Shown piece after piece: positions 19,601 to 28,743 of a stretch of 64,000 nt of DNA. The translations under genes were made by a program, and so were the position numbers. The DNA is taken from assembly GCA_963735085.1 (NCBI GenBank), contig CAVTJP010000005.1, positions 496,001 to 560,000 on the forward strand, given 5' to 3'. The notes beneath the pieces are model-generated. The model did not search any database. It saw only the letters and a program-made list of their open reading frames with translations, and was not told the DNA's origin. The number at the start of each line of letters is the position of its first letter. The first letter of the stretch is position 1. Source of the stretch: DATJGR01 sp963735085 (GTDB taxonomy: Bacteria > Pseudomonadota > Gammaproteobacteria > Pseudomonadales > Azotimanducaceae).

Positions 19601-20806
19601 TCACAGACCCAGTACGACTTTCGCGACGATGTTCTTCTGTACCTCCTTCGCACCGCCGAAGATCGACGCCGCCCGGCCGTTCAGATAACGCGCCGTGATC
19701 GTCTGCGCATAATCCGGGGCCGGCCACGGATCGGTATGTCCGTTCAGCGAAATCAGATTCGCATGCGGCAATCCGTAGTAGTCGATTGCTTCTAGCAGCA
19801 GCGCTTCGAGTGCCTGACCTATATCGACCGACGTATTTTTCTGCAGCGAAGATTCCGGACCGGGTGAGCCGCCACCGGCGAGCCGCGCCAACGTCGTCAT
19901 CTCGGCAAACTCGAGCGCCATCATGCGAATCTCGAGTTGATCCATCCGCGCTGCAAACGCCGCATCGTCCGCGAGCGCCGCGCCATCGCCGTCGAGCTGC
20001 CGCTGCGCGATCGCGCGCAATTCGCCGAGGCCGATCTTCAGCCGCGCCGACGCGCCGCCACCACCGCGTTCGAATTCGAGCAGGTACTTCGCAACGGTCC
20101 AGCCCTCGTTCTCCGGGCCGACGCGATTCGACTGGGGCACGCGCACATTGTCGAAGAACACCTGATTGACTTCGTGATCGGCGGCCAACGTGATGATCGG
20201 CTTCACAGTGATGCCCGGTGACGACATCTCGATCAGCAGGAAGGTGATACCGGCCTGCGGCTTACCGGAATCGTCAGTGCGCACGAGACAGAAAATGTGA
20301 TCGGCGAACTGCGCGTGCGTCGTCCAGATTTTGGTGCCGTCGACGACATAGTCGTCACCGTCTTTGACCGCGCGGGTCTTCAGGCTCGACAGATCCGAAC
20401 CGGAGCCGGGCTCTGAATAGCCCTGGCACCAGTAGTGCTCGCCGGACAACATCCGCGGCAGGTAGTAGTCCTTCTGTTCCTGGGTGCCGTAGCGGAACAA
20501 TACCGGCGCAAGCATGCGCAGGCCCAACGGGATCAGACCGGGCGTGCCCGCCTTTGCGCATTCTTCGGCGAAGATGTACTTCTGCGTCGGGCTCCAATCC
20601 GTGCCGCCATGCTCGACCGGCCATGCCGGCACCGCCCAACCTTTGCGTACCAGAATTGCCTGCCAGCGCATTGCCACGTCTTTGTCGGCGAATACCGTGG
20701 TTGTGCGTCGCGCGGCGGCTCTCAGATCGGCAGGCAGTTCACGCGCGAGGAACTCGCGCACTTCGAGGCGAAATGCCGCATCGGCCGGACTGAACTCGAA
20801 ATCCAA
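19601..20806 (-). CDS. acyl-CoA dehydrogenase (FadE-like)
   Basis: Flavoprotein of 401 residues that probably introduces an alpha-beta double bond in an acyl-CoA. FAD/substrate segments WCQGYSEPGSGSDL and GTKIWTTHAQFAD are present, and NRVGPENEGWTVAKYLLEFERGGGG marks the C-terminal domain. The position holding the catalytic Glu of medium-chain enzymes (YEGT) reads FGGAKEVQ, so the base must lie elsewhere or the protein works with a partner. It shares its upstream region, with an operator-like palindrome, with a divergent reductase gene. Homologues of this type occur in steroid and branched-lipid catabolism. Confidence 0.9.
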   Translation of the reverse strand: MDFEFSPADAAFRLEVREFLARELPADLRAAARRTTTVFADKDVAMRWQAILVRKGWAVPAWPVEHGGTDWSPTQKYIFAEECAKAGTPGLIPLGLRMLAPVLFRYGTQEQKDYYLPRMLSGEHYWCQGYSEPGSGSDLSSLKTRAVKDGDDYVVDGTKIWTTHAQFADHIFCLVRTDDSGKPQAGITFLLIEMSSPGITVKPIITLAADHEVNQVFFDNVRVPQSNRVGPENEGWTVAKYLLEFERGGGGASARLKIGLGELRAIAQRQLDGDGAALADDAAFAARMDQLEIRMMALEFAEMTTLARLAGGGSPGPESSLQKNTSVDIGQALEALLLEAIDYYGLPHANLISLNGHTDPWPAPDYAQTITARYLNGRAASIFGGAKEVQKNIVAKVVLGL

Positions 20807-20898
20807 CTTCGATTCTCCTTACGCCGACGAAAATGTAGCGCGCTTCGGAAACCCGGAAGGGCTCCGCGACCCAAAGGGCTGTCGAGAATAGGTAACGC

Positions 20899-20922
20899 AA
20901 AACAGTCAGTCAAGACGGTTTT
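20899..20922. promoter_or_regulatory. putative operator, 24-bp inverted repeat (site B)
   Basis: Halves AAAACAGTC and GACGGTTTT around six bases: eight of nine arm positions pair. It lies in the 164-bp divergent gap between the acyl-CoA dehydrogenase and the medium-chain reductase, so one regulator could control both. It is the most symmetrical of the five sites. Confidence 0.65.
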
Positions 20923-20970
20923 ATGCTGTAGGCTGGCGTCCACTATCGAAAGCATACCGAGAGTTTTTGC

Positions 20971-21987
20971 ATGAGTACCGACATACGCCCGATCAATCGT
21001 CAATTTCGCATCGCCGCGCGCCCCGTCGGCATGGTCAAGGAGAGTGATTTCCGCTACACCGAGGAGCCGATCCCGGACATCGGTGACGGACAGGCGCGCA
21101 TCAGGACGACATATCTGTCGCTCGACCCTTCGATGCGCGGTCAGATGGAAAACCGCGCGGACTATGTGGCACCGCTGGAAATCGGCGACGTCATGCGCGC
21201 CGGCGGTGTCGGCATCGTCGACGCATCGAAACATCCCGACTTGCCGCAAGGCGCGCTCGTCGCGGGGTCGCTGGGCATGCAGGATTATTCGGTCACCGAC
21301 AACAAAACGGCGCCGGTGCGCGTCTACCCCGCCGGCACCGACCCGATCGCCGCACTCGGCGTGCTCGGCGGCACCGGCATGACGGCCTACTTCGGGATGC
21401 TCGATCTCGGCGAGCCGAAGCCGGGACAAACCGTCGTCGTCAGCGGGGCCGCCGGCGCCACCGGCAGCGTTGCCGGCCAGATCGCGCGCATTCACGGTTG
21501 TCGCGTAGTCGGCCTCGCCGGCAGCGCGGCAAAGTGTGCCTGGCTCACCGACGAACTCGGCTTCGACGTCGCGATCAACTACAAATCACAGGACGTCGGC
21601 AAAGCGCTCGACGCGGCCTGCCCGAACGGCATCAATATCTACTTCGACAACGTCGGCGGCGAAATTCTGGATATGTGCCTGGAGCGCATCGCCATGAATG
21701 CGCGCGTCGTCATCTGCGGCGGCATCTCGCGCTATAACGCGCAAGGGCCGATTCCCGGGCCGCGCAACTACTTCAATCTGGTGTTTCGCCGCGCGCGTAT
21801 GGAGGGCTTCATCGTGCTCGACTACGCGAAACGGTTTCCCGACGCGCAACGTCAGATGCAGCAATGGATCGACAGCGGCGAATTGAAGCACCGCGCGACC
21901 GTGATCGAGGGCTTCGTCAATCTGCCCCGCGCGCTGATCCAGCTGTTTCAGGGCGAGAACATCGGCAAGATGATGGTGAAGGTGTGA
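20971..21987 (+). CDS. zinc-independent NADP-dependent medium-chain oxidoreductase
   Basis: Medium-chain reductase of the prostaglandin-reductase/CurA branch, 338 residues, lacking the structural zinc cysteines. The NADPH loop is SGAAGATGSVAGQIARI, and NIYFDNVGGEILD and PIPGPRNYF are family hallmarks. It probably reduces an enone double bond with NADPH in the cytoplasm. It is divergent from the acyl-CoA dehydrogenase with site B between them, and is followed by a clear intrinsic terminator. Confidence 0.9.
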   Translation: MSTDIRPINRQFRIAARPVGMVKESDFRYTEEPIPDIGDGQARIRTTYLSLDPSMRGQMENRADYVAPLEIGDVMRAGGVGIVDASKHPDLPQGALVAGSLGMQDYSVTDNKTAPVRVYPAGTDPIAALGVLGGTGMTAYFGMLDLGEPKPGQTVVVSGAAGATGSVAGQIARIHGCRVVGLAGSAAKCAWLTDELGFDVAINYKSQDVGKALDAACPNGINIYFDNVGGEILDMCLERIAMNARVVICGGISRYNAQGPIPGPRNYFNLVFRRARMEGFIVLDYAKRFPDAQRQMQQWIDSGELKHRATVIEGFVNLPRALIQLFQGENIGKMMVKV

Positions 21988-22003
21988 GGCCTAAGGCCTT
22001 ACT

Positions 22004-22030
22004 AAAAAACTCCGCGTTCGCGGATTTTTT
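22004..22030 (+). terminator. intrinsic terminator after the medium-chain reductase
   Basis: TCCGC/GCGGA stem with a GTTC loop, preceded by six A and followed by six T. Another hairpin (GGGGCTC...GAGCCCC, about 22031-22063) follows directly and ends in a short T run, so termination may be double. Confidence 0.85.
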
Positions 22031-22109
22031 GGGGCTCTCAGCCATCCATGGCTTACGAGCCCCTCCATTTTTCAACCGGCCGCCGCGCGGATCGGATGTT
22101 TGAAAAATG

Positions 22110-22160
22110 CCGGCGGGTCCATCCGCCGGATAGCAGGAAGCTGTTTCAGCATCCTGCTAA
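22110..22160. repeat. 42-nt double-hairpin repeat (copy 1)
   Basis: Two adjacent hairpins: CCGGCGG/CCGCCGG, then TAGCAGGA/TCCTGCTA with an inner extension. The core at 22119-22160 matches 28744-28785 at 37 of 42 positions, and one difference is compensated across the stem (A-T here, G-C there). The right edge touches operator site E, so it sits immediately upstream of the P450 promoter region. Confidence 0.7.
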
Positions 22161-22181
22161 ACCGTCACGGTTGATTGTTTT
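22158..22181. promoter_or_regulatory. putative operator, 24-bp inverted repeat (site E)
   Basis: Halves TAAACCGTC and GATTGTTTT around six bases; the weakest match of the five, but identical spacing. It contains TTGATT, a possible -35 element, with TACAGT 16 bases further on, so binding here could block the P450 promoter. Confidence 0.5.
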
Positions 22182-22229
22182 GTCGTCGATGCTACAGTCG
22201 CCCGGTTGTCTACGTTTGGGGTACATACG

Positions 22230-23513
22230 ATGAGCGCAACGGCCGACGCCACGACTACTGCTACGGAAAAGGTTACGACGACGCCGCTGGATCAGTTCAC
22301 ACCGCTCGATGTGGACGTTCTGAAATGCCCACACCAGTTCAATGCGCGCATGCGCAGCGAAGCGCCGATCTACCGTTGCCCCCACACCGGCATGTTCTTC
22401 GTGTTCGACTACGACACCATTCGCCGAATCGCCGGCGATCCGGAGACGTTCTCCAACAAGTTCGGGCAGGCGATGCGCAGCGAGGGCGACGTCGACCCGC
22501 GGCTGATCGAGGCACAGAAGCAAGGCTATCCGGCAGTAGACACGATGCTGACCGAAGACCCGCCGGTGCATCGCCGCTATCGCGGCCTCGTCAATCAGGC
22601 GTTCACCGCGCGCCGCGTGGCCACGCTAGAACCCGATATCACGCAGATCGCCAATGACCTGATCGATTCGTTCATAGACACCGGCCGCTGCGATCTGGTC
22701 GCCGCGTTCTGCGGTCCGCTACCGATGATCGTGATCGCCGATCAGCTCGGCGTGCCGCGTAGTGATCTCGCGTTGTTCAACAAGTGGTCCGACGCATTCG
22801 TTGCGCAGTTGTCTCGGATGGCGTCGCCGGACGAAGAACTCGAGGCGGCGAAACTGATCGTCGAATATCAACACTACTTCGCCAAAAAACTCGAAGACCG
22901 CAAACACGATCGCCGCGATGACATCATCTCCGACATCGTGCACGCGCGCCTCGAAGGCGAACGGCCGCTCGATACCGCGGAGTCGCTGTCGATCATTCAG
23001 CAGTTGCTCGTCGCCGGCAACGAAACCACCACCGCGGCGATCGCCGAAGGCATTCTGCTGCTGATCCGGCATCCCGATCAGCTTGCGGCGTTACAGAACG
23101 ATCCCGGTCTGATCCCGAATCTGATCGAGGAAGTGCTGCGGCTGTCGACGCCCACCGCGAATATGTGGCGTGTCTGCAAGAAAGACACCGAGGTCAACGG
23201 CACGCAGATTCCAGCGGGCAGCATGATCCAGCTGCGGTATTCATCCGGTGATCGTGACGAACGGATTTTCGAACACGCCGACGCGTTCGATGTGACCCGC
23301 AAGAACGCGCGGCAGAACATCGCGTTCGGTTATGGCGTGCACATGTGCATCGGCGCGAGCCTGGCACGCAAGGAGATGGAGGTGGCGTTTCGGGTGCTGT
23401 TGTCGCGCCTCGACAACTTTGCGCTCGATTGCGCGGACGACGCGCTCGTTTATCCGCCGAACGTGCTGCTGCGGGGCCTCGCGGCGCTGCCGATCACGTT
23501 CGCTGTGCGCTGA
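22230..23513 (+). CDS. cytochrome P450
   Basis: Heme monooxygenase of 427 residues that hydroxylates an organic substrate with electrons from a ferredoxin system not encoded here. The I-helix oxygen-activation motif is VAGNETTTAA, the K-helix ExxR lies in EEVLRLS, and the heme loop FGYGVHMCIGAS carries the cysteine ligand. It is soluble and lacks a membrane anchor, like bacterial class I P450s. ATG was chosen over an upstream in-frame TTG at 22206 because GGGGT lies at ribosome-site distance. The palindromic site E upstream links it to the putative regulon. Confidence 0.93.
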   Translation: MSATADATTTATEKVTTTPLDQFTPLDVDVLKCPHQFNARMRSEAPIYRCPHTGMFFVFDYDTIRRIAGDPETFSNKFGQAMRSEGDVDPRLIEAQKQGYPAVDTMLTEDPPVHRRYRGLVNQAFTARRVATLEPDITQIANDLIDSFIDTGRCDLVAAFCGPLPMIVIADQLGVPRSDLALFNKWSDAFVAQLSRMASPDEELEAAKLIVEYQHYFAKKLEDRKHDRRDDIISDIVHARLEGERPLDTAESLSIIQQLLVAGNETTTAAIAEGILLLIRHPDQLAALQNDPGLIPNLIEEVLRLSTPTANMWRVCKKDTEVNGTQIPAGSMIQLRYSSGDRDERIFEHADAFDVTRKNARQNIAFGYGVHMCIGASLARKEMEVAFRVLLSRLDNFALDCADDALVYPPNVLLRGLAALPITFAVR

Positions 23514-23548
23514 TCATCCGACGCGCCGATCTTCTGCAAGGCCGCCGT

Positions 23549-23761
23549 TCAGGCGAACGAAACCGGAGCGAGTTCGATCTCTTCGTCGTAGAGCAGATGA
23601 TTCACGACCATGCTGGCCGGGAATATCCGCATCACCTGCTGACCGTCGATTCGCGCCGTCGCCCGTACGATCTCGATGTCGTTGCCTTTCCCCAGCGCGC
23701 TCGCGATATACACTTGGTCTTGCAGCTTGAAGGCTCGGCCGAGCAGAAATCGATAGTCCAC
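23549..23761 (-). CDS. small hypothetical protein, 70 residues
   Basis: I do not recognise this protein. It starts with GTG preceded by GGAG at seven bases, and encodes a soluble, mildly acidic chain with alternating beta-like hydrophobics (QVYIASALGKGNDIEIVRATARI) and no transmembrane segment. Composition looks like protein rather than antisense noise. It is convergent with the P450 gene and divergent from the PIG-L gene. It could be an accessory binding protein or a chance frame. Confidence 0.45.
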   Translation of the reverse strand: MDYRFLLGRAFKLQDQVYIASALGKGNDIEIVRATARIDGQQVMRIFPASMVVNHLLYDEEIELAPVSFA

Positions 23762-23918
23762 ACCTGACTCCGTTAGCTGGCGATGGACGGGGGTGATCCC
23801 GTTCCCTGTGATCCAGTACCTCAGGCGGCGAGTCTACTCGGCGCACGCGCCGAAGCTGTAAAGTGCCGTATGAATCTGTACTGCCCTTGTGAGGTTCATC
23901 GAGCGTGAGAACAAAGCG

Positions 23919-24701
23919 ATGACGCTGCGCGTACTGGTATTCGGTGCGCATCCGGACGACGCCGAATTTCACGGCGGTGGCCTGCTCGCGCTGCACCGCG
24001 CGCGCGGCAATCATGTGCGCATCATTTCAGTGAGTGACGGCAGCGCCGGGCATCAGTCGATGCCGCGTGCGCAACTCGCAGCGCGGCGCCGCGACGAAGC
24101 AGCGCGTGCTGCGGCCGTGATCGGCTGTGACGTGGACGTGTGGAACAACCTCGACGGCGAACTCGAACCAACGCTCGCGATCCGGCACGAGGTGATCCGC
24201 GAGATCAGACGGTTCCAGCCGGACCTCGTGTTGACGCATCGCATCCACGACTACCATCCGGATCATCGCGCGGTCGGTACGCTGGTGCGCGACGCGTGCT
24301 ACATGGTACGGGTGCCGAATGTGGCGCCCGACAGGCCCGCGTTGCGCAACGACCCGGTGGTGGCGCACTTCGCCGATTTCTTCTCGCAACCCGCACCGTT
24401 TCGCGCCGACGTGAAGATCGATGTGGAACCGGTCATCGACACGATCACCGCGATGCTCGACTGCCACGCTTCGCAGGTGTACGAGTGGATTCCACACACT
24501 CTGGGAGGCAACGCCGAAGTGCCCGACGACCCCGCGCGACGCCTCCAGTGGCTACCGACGTTCTACGGCCGCAATCGCGCCATTGCGCGCCGCTTCGCGC
24601 CCGAGTATCGGCTGGCGGAGGCATTCGAAATCTCGGAGTACGCACGCAAACCGGGACCGGAGGAACTCGAACGGCTGTTCGCGTTCGCAGCAGGTGGCTG
24701 A
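23919..24701 (+). CDS. PIG-L family deacetylase
   Basis: Zinc-dependent N-acetylglucosaminyl deacetylase-fold protein of 260 residues. The metal and catalytic motif is GAHPDDAEFHGGG at the N-terminus, with the third ligand region HRIHDYHPDHRAVG. Family members remove acetyl groups from sugar conjugates such as mycothiol precursors or lipid-linked GlcNAc; the substrate here is unknown. The ATG at MTLRVLVF is preferred to one ten codons upstream because the family starts here. The following amidase begins about 20 bases after its stop. Confidence 0.88.
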   Translation: MTLRVLVFGAHPDDAEFHGGGLLALHRARGNHVRIISVSDGSAGHQSMPRAQLAARRRDEAARAAAVIGCDVDVWNNLDGELEPTLAIRHEVIREIRRFQPDLVLTHRIHDYHPDHRAVGTLVRDACYMVRVPNVAPDRPALRNDPVVAHFADFFSQPAPFRADVKIDVEPVIDTITAMLDCHASQVYEWIPHTLGGNAEVPDDPARRLQWLPTFYGRNRAIARRFAPEYRLAEAFEISEYARKPGPEELERLFAFAAGG

Positions 24702-24720
24702 TGTCTTCCGACCATCGTGG

Positions 24721-26382
24721 GTGCGCCGGCGTTGGGCTGTTGGTTGCGCTGTGCTGCTCGGCGCGTTGCTCACCGGGATGCTTACCGGCTGTGACCGCGC
24801 CCCGCAAGAAGCAACGGCAACCGCTACCTCGTCTGACGCGACGACCACGCCGGTGAAGATCGACGTCGTCGAACTCAGCATCACCGACGCGCAGCACAAG
24901 ATGGCTGCCGGCGAGTTCACCGCACGTCAGCTGACACAGGCGTATCTGGATCGCATACAAGCCGTCGATCGAGCCGGACCGGCGTTGAACTCCATCATCG
25001 AACTGAACCCGGCGGCACTCGACGACGCCGACCGCCTCGATGCAGAGCGAGCATCCGGCCGCGTGCGCGGGCCGCTGCATGGGATCCCGATACTCGTGAA
25101 AGACAACATCGACGTAGCCGGCATGGTGAATTCGGCAGGATCGCTGGCACTCGCCGACAACCGACCGAAGCACGATGCGTTTCTAGTCGAACGGCTGCGG
25201 GTAGCCGGGGCGATCATTCTCGGCAAAACGAATCTGAGTGAGTGGGCCAACTTCCGCTCCACCCATTCGACGTCCGGCTGGAGCAGTCGCGGCGGCCAGA
25301 CGCTCAATGCGTATGCGCTGGACCGCAATCCCTGTGGTTCGAGCGCCGGCACCGCCACGGCGATCACCGCGAGCCTCGCCACCGTCGGCGTCGGCACCGA
25401 AACCGACGGCAGCATCATCTGTCCCGCGGCGATGGCCGGGCTCGTCGGCATGAAGCCGACCATCGGCCTCGTCAGCCGCAGCGGCATCATCCCCGTCTCG
25501 ATCGCCCAGGACACCGCGGGGCCGATCGGCCGCACCGTCACGGATGTCGCCACGTTGCTCAACGTGCTGGCGTCCGTCGATGAGTCCGATCCGGCGGGCA
25601 AAGAGGCGAAGTCTCACGTCGCGCCGGATTTCACCGCGTTTCTGAATCCCGGCTCGCTGGCCGGCAAACGGATCGGTCTGGTGCGCGAATCGCTGGGCTT
25701 CAACCGCGACGTCGACGCGGCGATGGAACGCGCGGTCACCACGTTGACGTCCGTGGGTGCCATCGTCACCCGCATCAGGGTTGATGGCTACGGCGGTTGG
25801 AGAGACGCGGAGTTCAGTGCACTGCAATACGAATTCAAACAGGGCATCAATGCCTACCTGAAGACCGCCGGTGTCGAGCCTGCATCGCTGGCGGACCTCA
25901 TCAAATTCGACGACGCGCACAGCGACCGCGTGATGCCGTGGTTCGGTCAGGACATCTTCGTCTCTGCGCAGGCCAAAGGGTCGCTGAAATCCGCCGACTA
26001 CATTCAGGCACGCAACACCGCGCGGCAACTTGCCGGCCACGACGGATTGCTCGCGGCGCTCAAAGCCAACAGGGTAGAGGCGCTGATCGTGCCAAGCGCG
26101 CCACCCGCTTGGCTCACCGATCCACTGCTGGGCGATCACTTCGTCGGTGGCGGCGCGAGCATGGCGGCGGTCGCCGGCACGCCGAGCATCACAGTGCCGA
26201 TGGGTACGGTACACGGGCTGCCGTTGGGCCTGACGTTCATGGGTGCCGCATACAGCGAAGCGCAGCTGATCGGCTTCGCGTACGCATTCGAACAGGCCGC
26301 GCACGCGCGCACGCCGCCGAAATTCCTGCCGACCATCCAGCTCACCTCAGCAGCCTCGACGAAGACACCTGATGCGCACTGA
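24721..26382 (+). CDS. exported amidase-signature lipoprotein
   Basis: Amidase-signature enzyme of about 553 residues with an N-terminal signal (RRRWAVGCAVLLGALLTG) ending in the lipobox LTGC, so it is probably membrane-anchored outside the cytoplasm. The triad is seen as Lys in ILVKDNID, cis-Ser in CGSSAGTAT and the nucleophile in GTETDGSIICPAAM. There is no in-frame ATG near the signal; GTG at 24721 gives a compact signal peptide, while GTG at 24694 would overlap the PIG-L stop. It overlaps the next gene (DAHP synthase) by 11 bases. Confidence 0.87.
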   Translation: MRRRWAVGCAVLLGALLTGMLTGCDRAPQEATATATSSDATTTPVKIDVVELSITDAQHKMAAGEFTARQLTQAYLDRIQAVDRAGPALNSIIELNPAALDDADRLDAERASGRVRGPLHGIPILVKDNIDVAGMVNSAGSLALADNRPKHDAFLVERLRVAGAIILGKTNLSEWANFRSTHSTSGWSSRGGQTLNAYALDRNPCGSSAGTATAITASLATVGVGTETDGSIICPAAMAGLVGMKPTIGLVSRSGIIPVSIAQDTAGPIGRTVTDVATLLNVLASVDESDPAGKEAKSHVAPDFTAFLNPGSLAGKRIGLVRESLGFNRDVDAAMERAVTTLTSVGAIVTRIRVDGYGGWRDAEFSALQYEFKQGINAYLKTAGVEPASLADLIKFDDAHSDRVMPWFGQDIFVSAQAKGSLKSADYIQARNTARQLAGHDGLLAALKANRVEALIVPSAPPAWLTDPLLGDHFVGGGASMAAVAGTPSITVPMGTVHGLPLGLTFMGAAYSEAQLIGFAYAFEQAAHARTPPKFLPTIQLTSAASTKTPDAH

Positions 26383-27418
26383 CGACCTGCGCATCAATCG
26401 GGTTCGCCCGCTGATTGCCCCGGCAATTCTCGCCGAGGACATCCCGTTGACCGATGCGGCCGCAGCCGTCGTGGCCACCGGACGACGTGCACTGGAAGCC
26501 ATTCTCGACGGCCGCGACGCGCGCCTCGCCGTCATCGTTGGGCCATGTTCGATTCACGACCCCGCTGCCGCGCTGGATTACGCGCAGCACCTGAAACCAT
26601 TGGCCGATGCAGTCGCCGAACGGTTGCTGTTGATCATGCGGGTGTATTTCGAAAAGCCCCGCACCACAGTTGGTTGGAAGGGGCTGATCAACGATCCCGG
26701 CCTCGATGGCTCCTTTCGAATCAACACCGGATTGCGTCTCGCAAGGCAACTGCTGGGCGACGTCGCCGCGATCGGCCTGCCGGCCGGCACCGAATTCCTC
26801 GACACTACCTTCGGCCAGTTCTATACCGACCTGATCAGCTGGGGGGCGATCGGCGCGCGCACCGCCGAGAGCCAGGTGCATCGCGAACTCGCATCGGGAC
26901 TGTCGATGCCGGTCGGCATCAAGAATCGCACCGACGGCAACGTGCAGGTGGCGGTCGATGCACTGCTGGCCGCACGGCGCAGCCACCTGTTTCCGTCGCT
27001 GACCAAAGAGGGCGCGCCGGCCATTCTGGAGACGACAGGCAATCCATACTGCCATGTGGTGTTGCGCGGCGGCAGCGAGACAGGTGCGAACTACCACGCC
27101 GAGGCAGTCGCCGACGCCGTGCGGCTGCTCGGCAACGCCGGACTGCCACAGCGCCTGATGATCGATGCGAGTCATGGCAACAGCGGCAAAGACCCGGCGC
27201 GTCAGGTAGATGTCGTCGACGCGGTGATTCGCCAGAAACACGCAGGCGATCGCGCCATCGTCGCGCTGATGATCGAGAGTCATCTCGTCGGCGGCCGTCA
27301 GGATCTGGGTCCATCGCTGCGTTACGGCCAGAGCGTCACCGACGCCTGCCTCGGATTCGACGAAACCCAGACGCTGATCCACCGTCTAGCGGACGCGCTG
27401 GCACACGATCGGGGCTGA
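26372..27418 (+). CDS. aroG: 3-deoxy-7-phosphoheptulonate synthase (class I)
   Basis: First enzyme of the shikimate pathway, condensing phosphoenolpyruvate with erythrose 4-phosphate. The 348 residues and the motifs VGPCSIHDPAAAL, MRVYFEKPRTT and GWKGLINDP are those of the metal-dependent AroFGH class. DASHGNSGKDP and QKHAGDRAIVALMIESH are also conserved. Feedback inhibition by Phe, Tyr or Trp cannot be assigned, so the symbol marks the family. The 11-base overlap with an exported amidase is an unexpected pairing. A structured intergenic repeat begins about 25 bases after its stop. Confidence 0.93.
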   Translation: MRTDDLRINRVRPLIAPAILAEDIPLTDAAAAVVATGRRALEAILDGRDARLAVIVGPCSIHDPAAALDYAQHLKPLADAVAERLLLIMRVYFEKPRTTVGWKGLINDPGLDGSFRINTGLRLARQLLGDVAAIGLPAGTEFLDTTFGQFYTDLISWGAIGARTAESQVHRELASGLSMPVGIKNRTDGNVQVAVDALLAARRSHLFPSLTKEGAPAILETTGNPYCHVVLRGGSETGANYHAEAVADAVRLLGNAGLPQRLMIDASHGNSGKDPARQVDVVDAVIRQKHAGDRAIVALMIESHLVGGRQDLGPSLRYGQSVTDACLGFDETQTLIHRLADALAHDRG

Positions 27419-27442
27419 GTCGCTGGTTGCGCTTCGATTCTC

Positions 27443-27567
27443 GGTGGAGGTCGATGTTGATCCTGCCGCTCCTCACAGCGAGCAGGGCGTAAGTCCCATC
27501 CCTGGAGCCTCGTTCTGCGCCGTCCCTGGCGCAGTACGGTCCGGCAGGATCAACATCGACCTCCACC
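27443..27567 (+). repeat. long hairpin element, type A, copy 1
   Basis: A 125-bp element with perfect 26-bp terminal arms (27443-27468 and 27542-27567) around a 73-nt loop. The loop contains TCCCATCCCTGGAG and an inner hairpin CTGCGCC/GGCGCAG with the loop GTCCCT. The copy at 33658 has identical total length, a near-identical core and five arm substitutions that are all matched on the opposite arm. It lies between DAHP synthase and the VOC gene, in inverted orientation to the type B element that follows. Confidence 0.85.
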
Positions 27568-27657
27568 TACGTCGACGTATCCATCGTTCTAATCAGTCCG
27601 GAATTGGTGCTCCCGAGGGCGGAGCGCTCGCCGTTACCAACGAAGCGCGTCGTTCGC

Positions 27658-27777
27658 GTCGTGAGGGGGGCGGGTTTGCTATGCGACGGACCGTCGGCGC
27701 CAGGGATGGCGCTGACGAGCTCCAGGGATGGGACTTACCGCGTGTCCGACGCATAGCAAACCCGCCCCCCTCACGAC
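27658..27777 (-). repeat. long hairpin element, type B, copy 1
   Basis: A 120-bp element with perfect 28-bp arms (27658-27685 and 27750-27777), then an A·A mismatch and a further 5-bp stem CGGAC/GTCCG. On the minus strand the core reads TAAGTCCCATCCCTGGAG followed by GCGCCATCCCTGGCGC, so it is the same family as element A but inverted, with entirely different arms. Its right edge abuts a 41-nt leader shared with the gene at 38644. Confidence 0.85.
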
Positions 27778-27797
27778 CACGCCGAAGCCCCGAGTAA

Positions 27798-27838
27798 CGC
27801 GATTAAAGCTTGAAAATTCCAGAGGGATGTTCAGAGTT
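27798..27838 (+). promoter_or_regulatory. 41-nt conserved leader (copy 1)
   Basis: Begins CGCGATTAAAGCTTGA and ends TTCAGAGTT. It matches the minus-strand sequence at 38711-38671 at 38 of 41 positions; the similarity extends more weakly to the left into the edge of element B. It ends 44 bases before the VOC gene start. It could be a promoter, operator or 5' leader; I cannot assign -35/-10 boxes with confidence. Confidence 0.6.
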
Positions 27839-27882
27839 CCAAAGACCGCGTTTCCCGGCGGACCTCATTCGGAGAACTGTCC

Positions 27883-28725
27883 ATGCTGACCCGCATCGAT
27901 CGCGTTCAGATCACCACGCAAGACGCCGCGGCCGTGGCGGACCGTTGGGTTGAATTGCTCGATGCGCGCGTTGCGCGGCGAGACACGATCGACGTTTTCG
28001 GCGCGCAACGCACCGTCGTCAGCGTCGGCGACGCCGAGGTGGAAATTCTGCAGCCGATCGCACCCGGCCCGGTGGCGCGCCATGTTGCGGCCGGCGGCGG
28101 CGCGTTCGCGGCGGGACTCGCGACCCGCAACATCCATCAGATGCGGCGGCGGCTCGCCGAAGCCGGCATCGTGCCGACGCAGATCGGTCAACAGTTTTTC
28201 ATCGATGCCGGGCGCTTGTCGATCCCGGGGCTCAATGTCGTCATCAGTTCAGATGCACAGCGGCCATCCACCGGTTTGATGACCAACCTGTATGAAGTGA
28301 CGCATTTGACCGACGATCCACCCGGCGCGGTTGCGTCGATCGCAAGAATATTCGGTCTCGACGCGCGCAACTTCGTACCGATCCGATCGGAGGCATTCGG
28401 CTACGACGGCACGCTGACCCTGTTCGATCCCAACGCGCTGCACCGCATTGAATCGATCCATCCATTCGACGCAGCCAAGACGATGGGCCGCTACTTCGCG
28501 CGATTTGGCCCGAGCTTGTACATGTGCTACGGCGAAACCGAACGGCTGCCGGAAATCCGCGAGCGCCTGAAGCGCCTCGCACCGCGCGACTGGACCGGCA
28601 GCGATGAAGATTCCAATGGAATGTTCATCCACCCGAAAGCGCTCGGCGGCATCATGCTCGGCATCAGTCGTACAACGTATGCGTGGACGTGGTCTGGTTA
28701 TCCGGAGCGGGTGCAGAGCACCTGA
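27883..28725 (+). CDS. VOC-family (glyoxalase-like) protein
   Basis: Soluble protein of 280 residues with two beta-alpha-beta-beta-beta modules of the vicinal oxygen chelate fold. The first spans about residues 3-130 (IDRVQITTQDAAAVADRWVELL, ending LNVVISSD) and the second begins at YEVTHLTDDPPGAVASIARIFGL. Metal-ligand candidates are less clear than in classical glyoxalases, so it may bind a substrate without metal. The C-terminal GIMLGISRTTYAWTWSG is typical of CoA-metabolism-linked VOC proteins. It follows the A/B hairpin pair and the 41-nt leader. The reaction is unknown. Confidence 0.75.
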   Translation: MLTRIDRVQITTQDAAAVADRWVELLDARVARRDTIDVFGAQRTVVSVGDAEVEILQPIAPGPVARHVAAGGGAFAAGLATRNIHQMRRRLAEAGIVPTQIGQQFFIDAGRLSIPGLNVVISSDAQRPSTGLMTNLYEVTHLTDDPPGAVASIARIFGLDARNFVPIRSEAFGYDGTLTLFDPNALHRIESIHPFDAAKTMGRYFARFGPSLYMCYGETERLPEIRERLKRLAPRDWTGSDEDSNGMFIHPKALGGIMLGISRTTYAWTWSGYPERVQST

Positions 28726-28743
28726 TGCATGCGGCGATCGCAG

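Noticed and set aside
27443..27777. Hairpins A and B as simple intrinsic terminators
   Set aside because: The stems are too long, no T tracts follow, and a conserved internal core is present.
27421..27797. Open frames inside the A/B hairpin region
   Set aside because: The sequence is explained by inverted repeats; the encoded peptides simply mirror the core in several frames.
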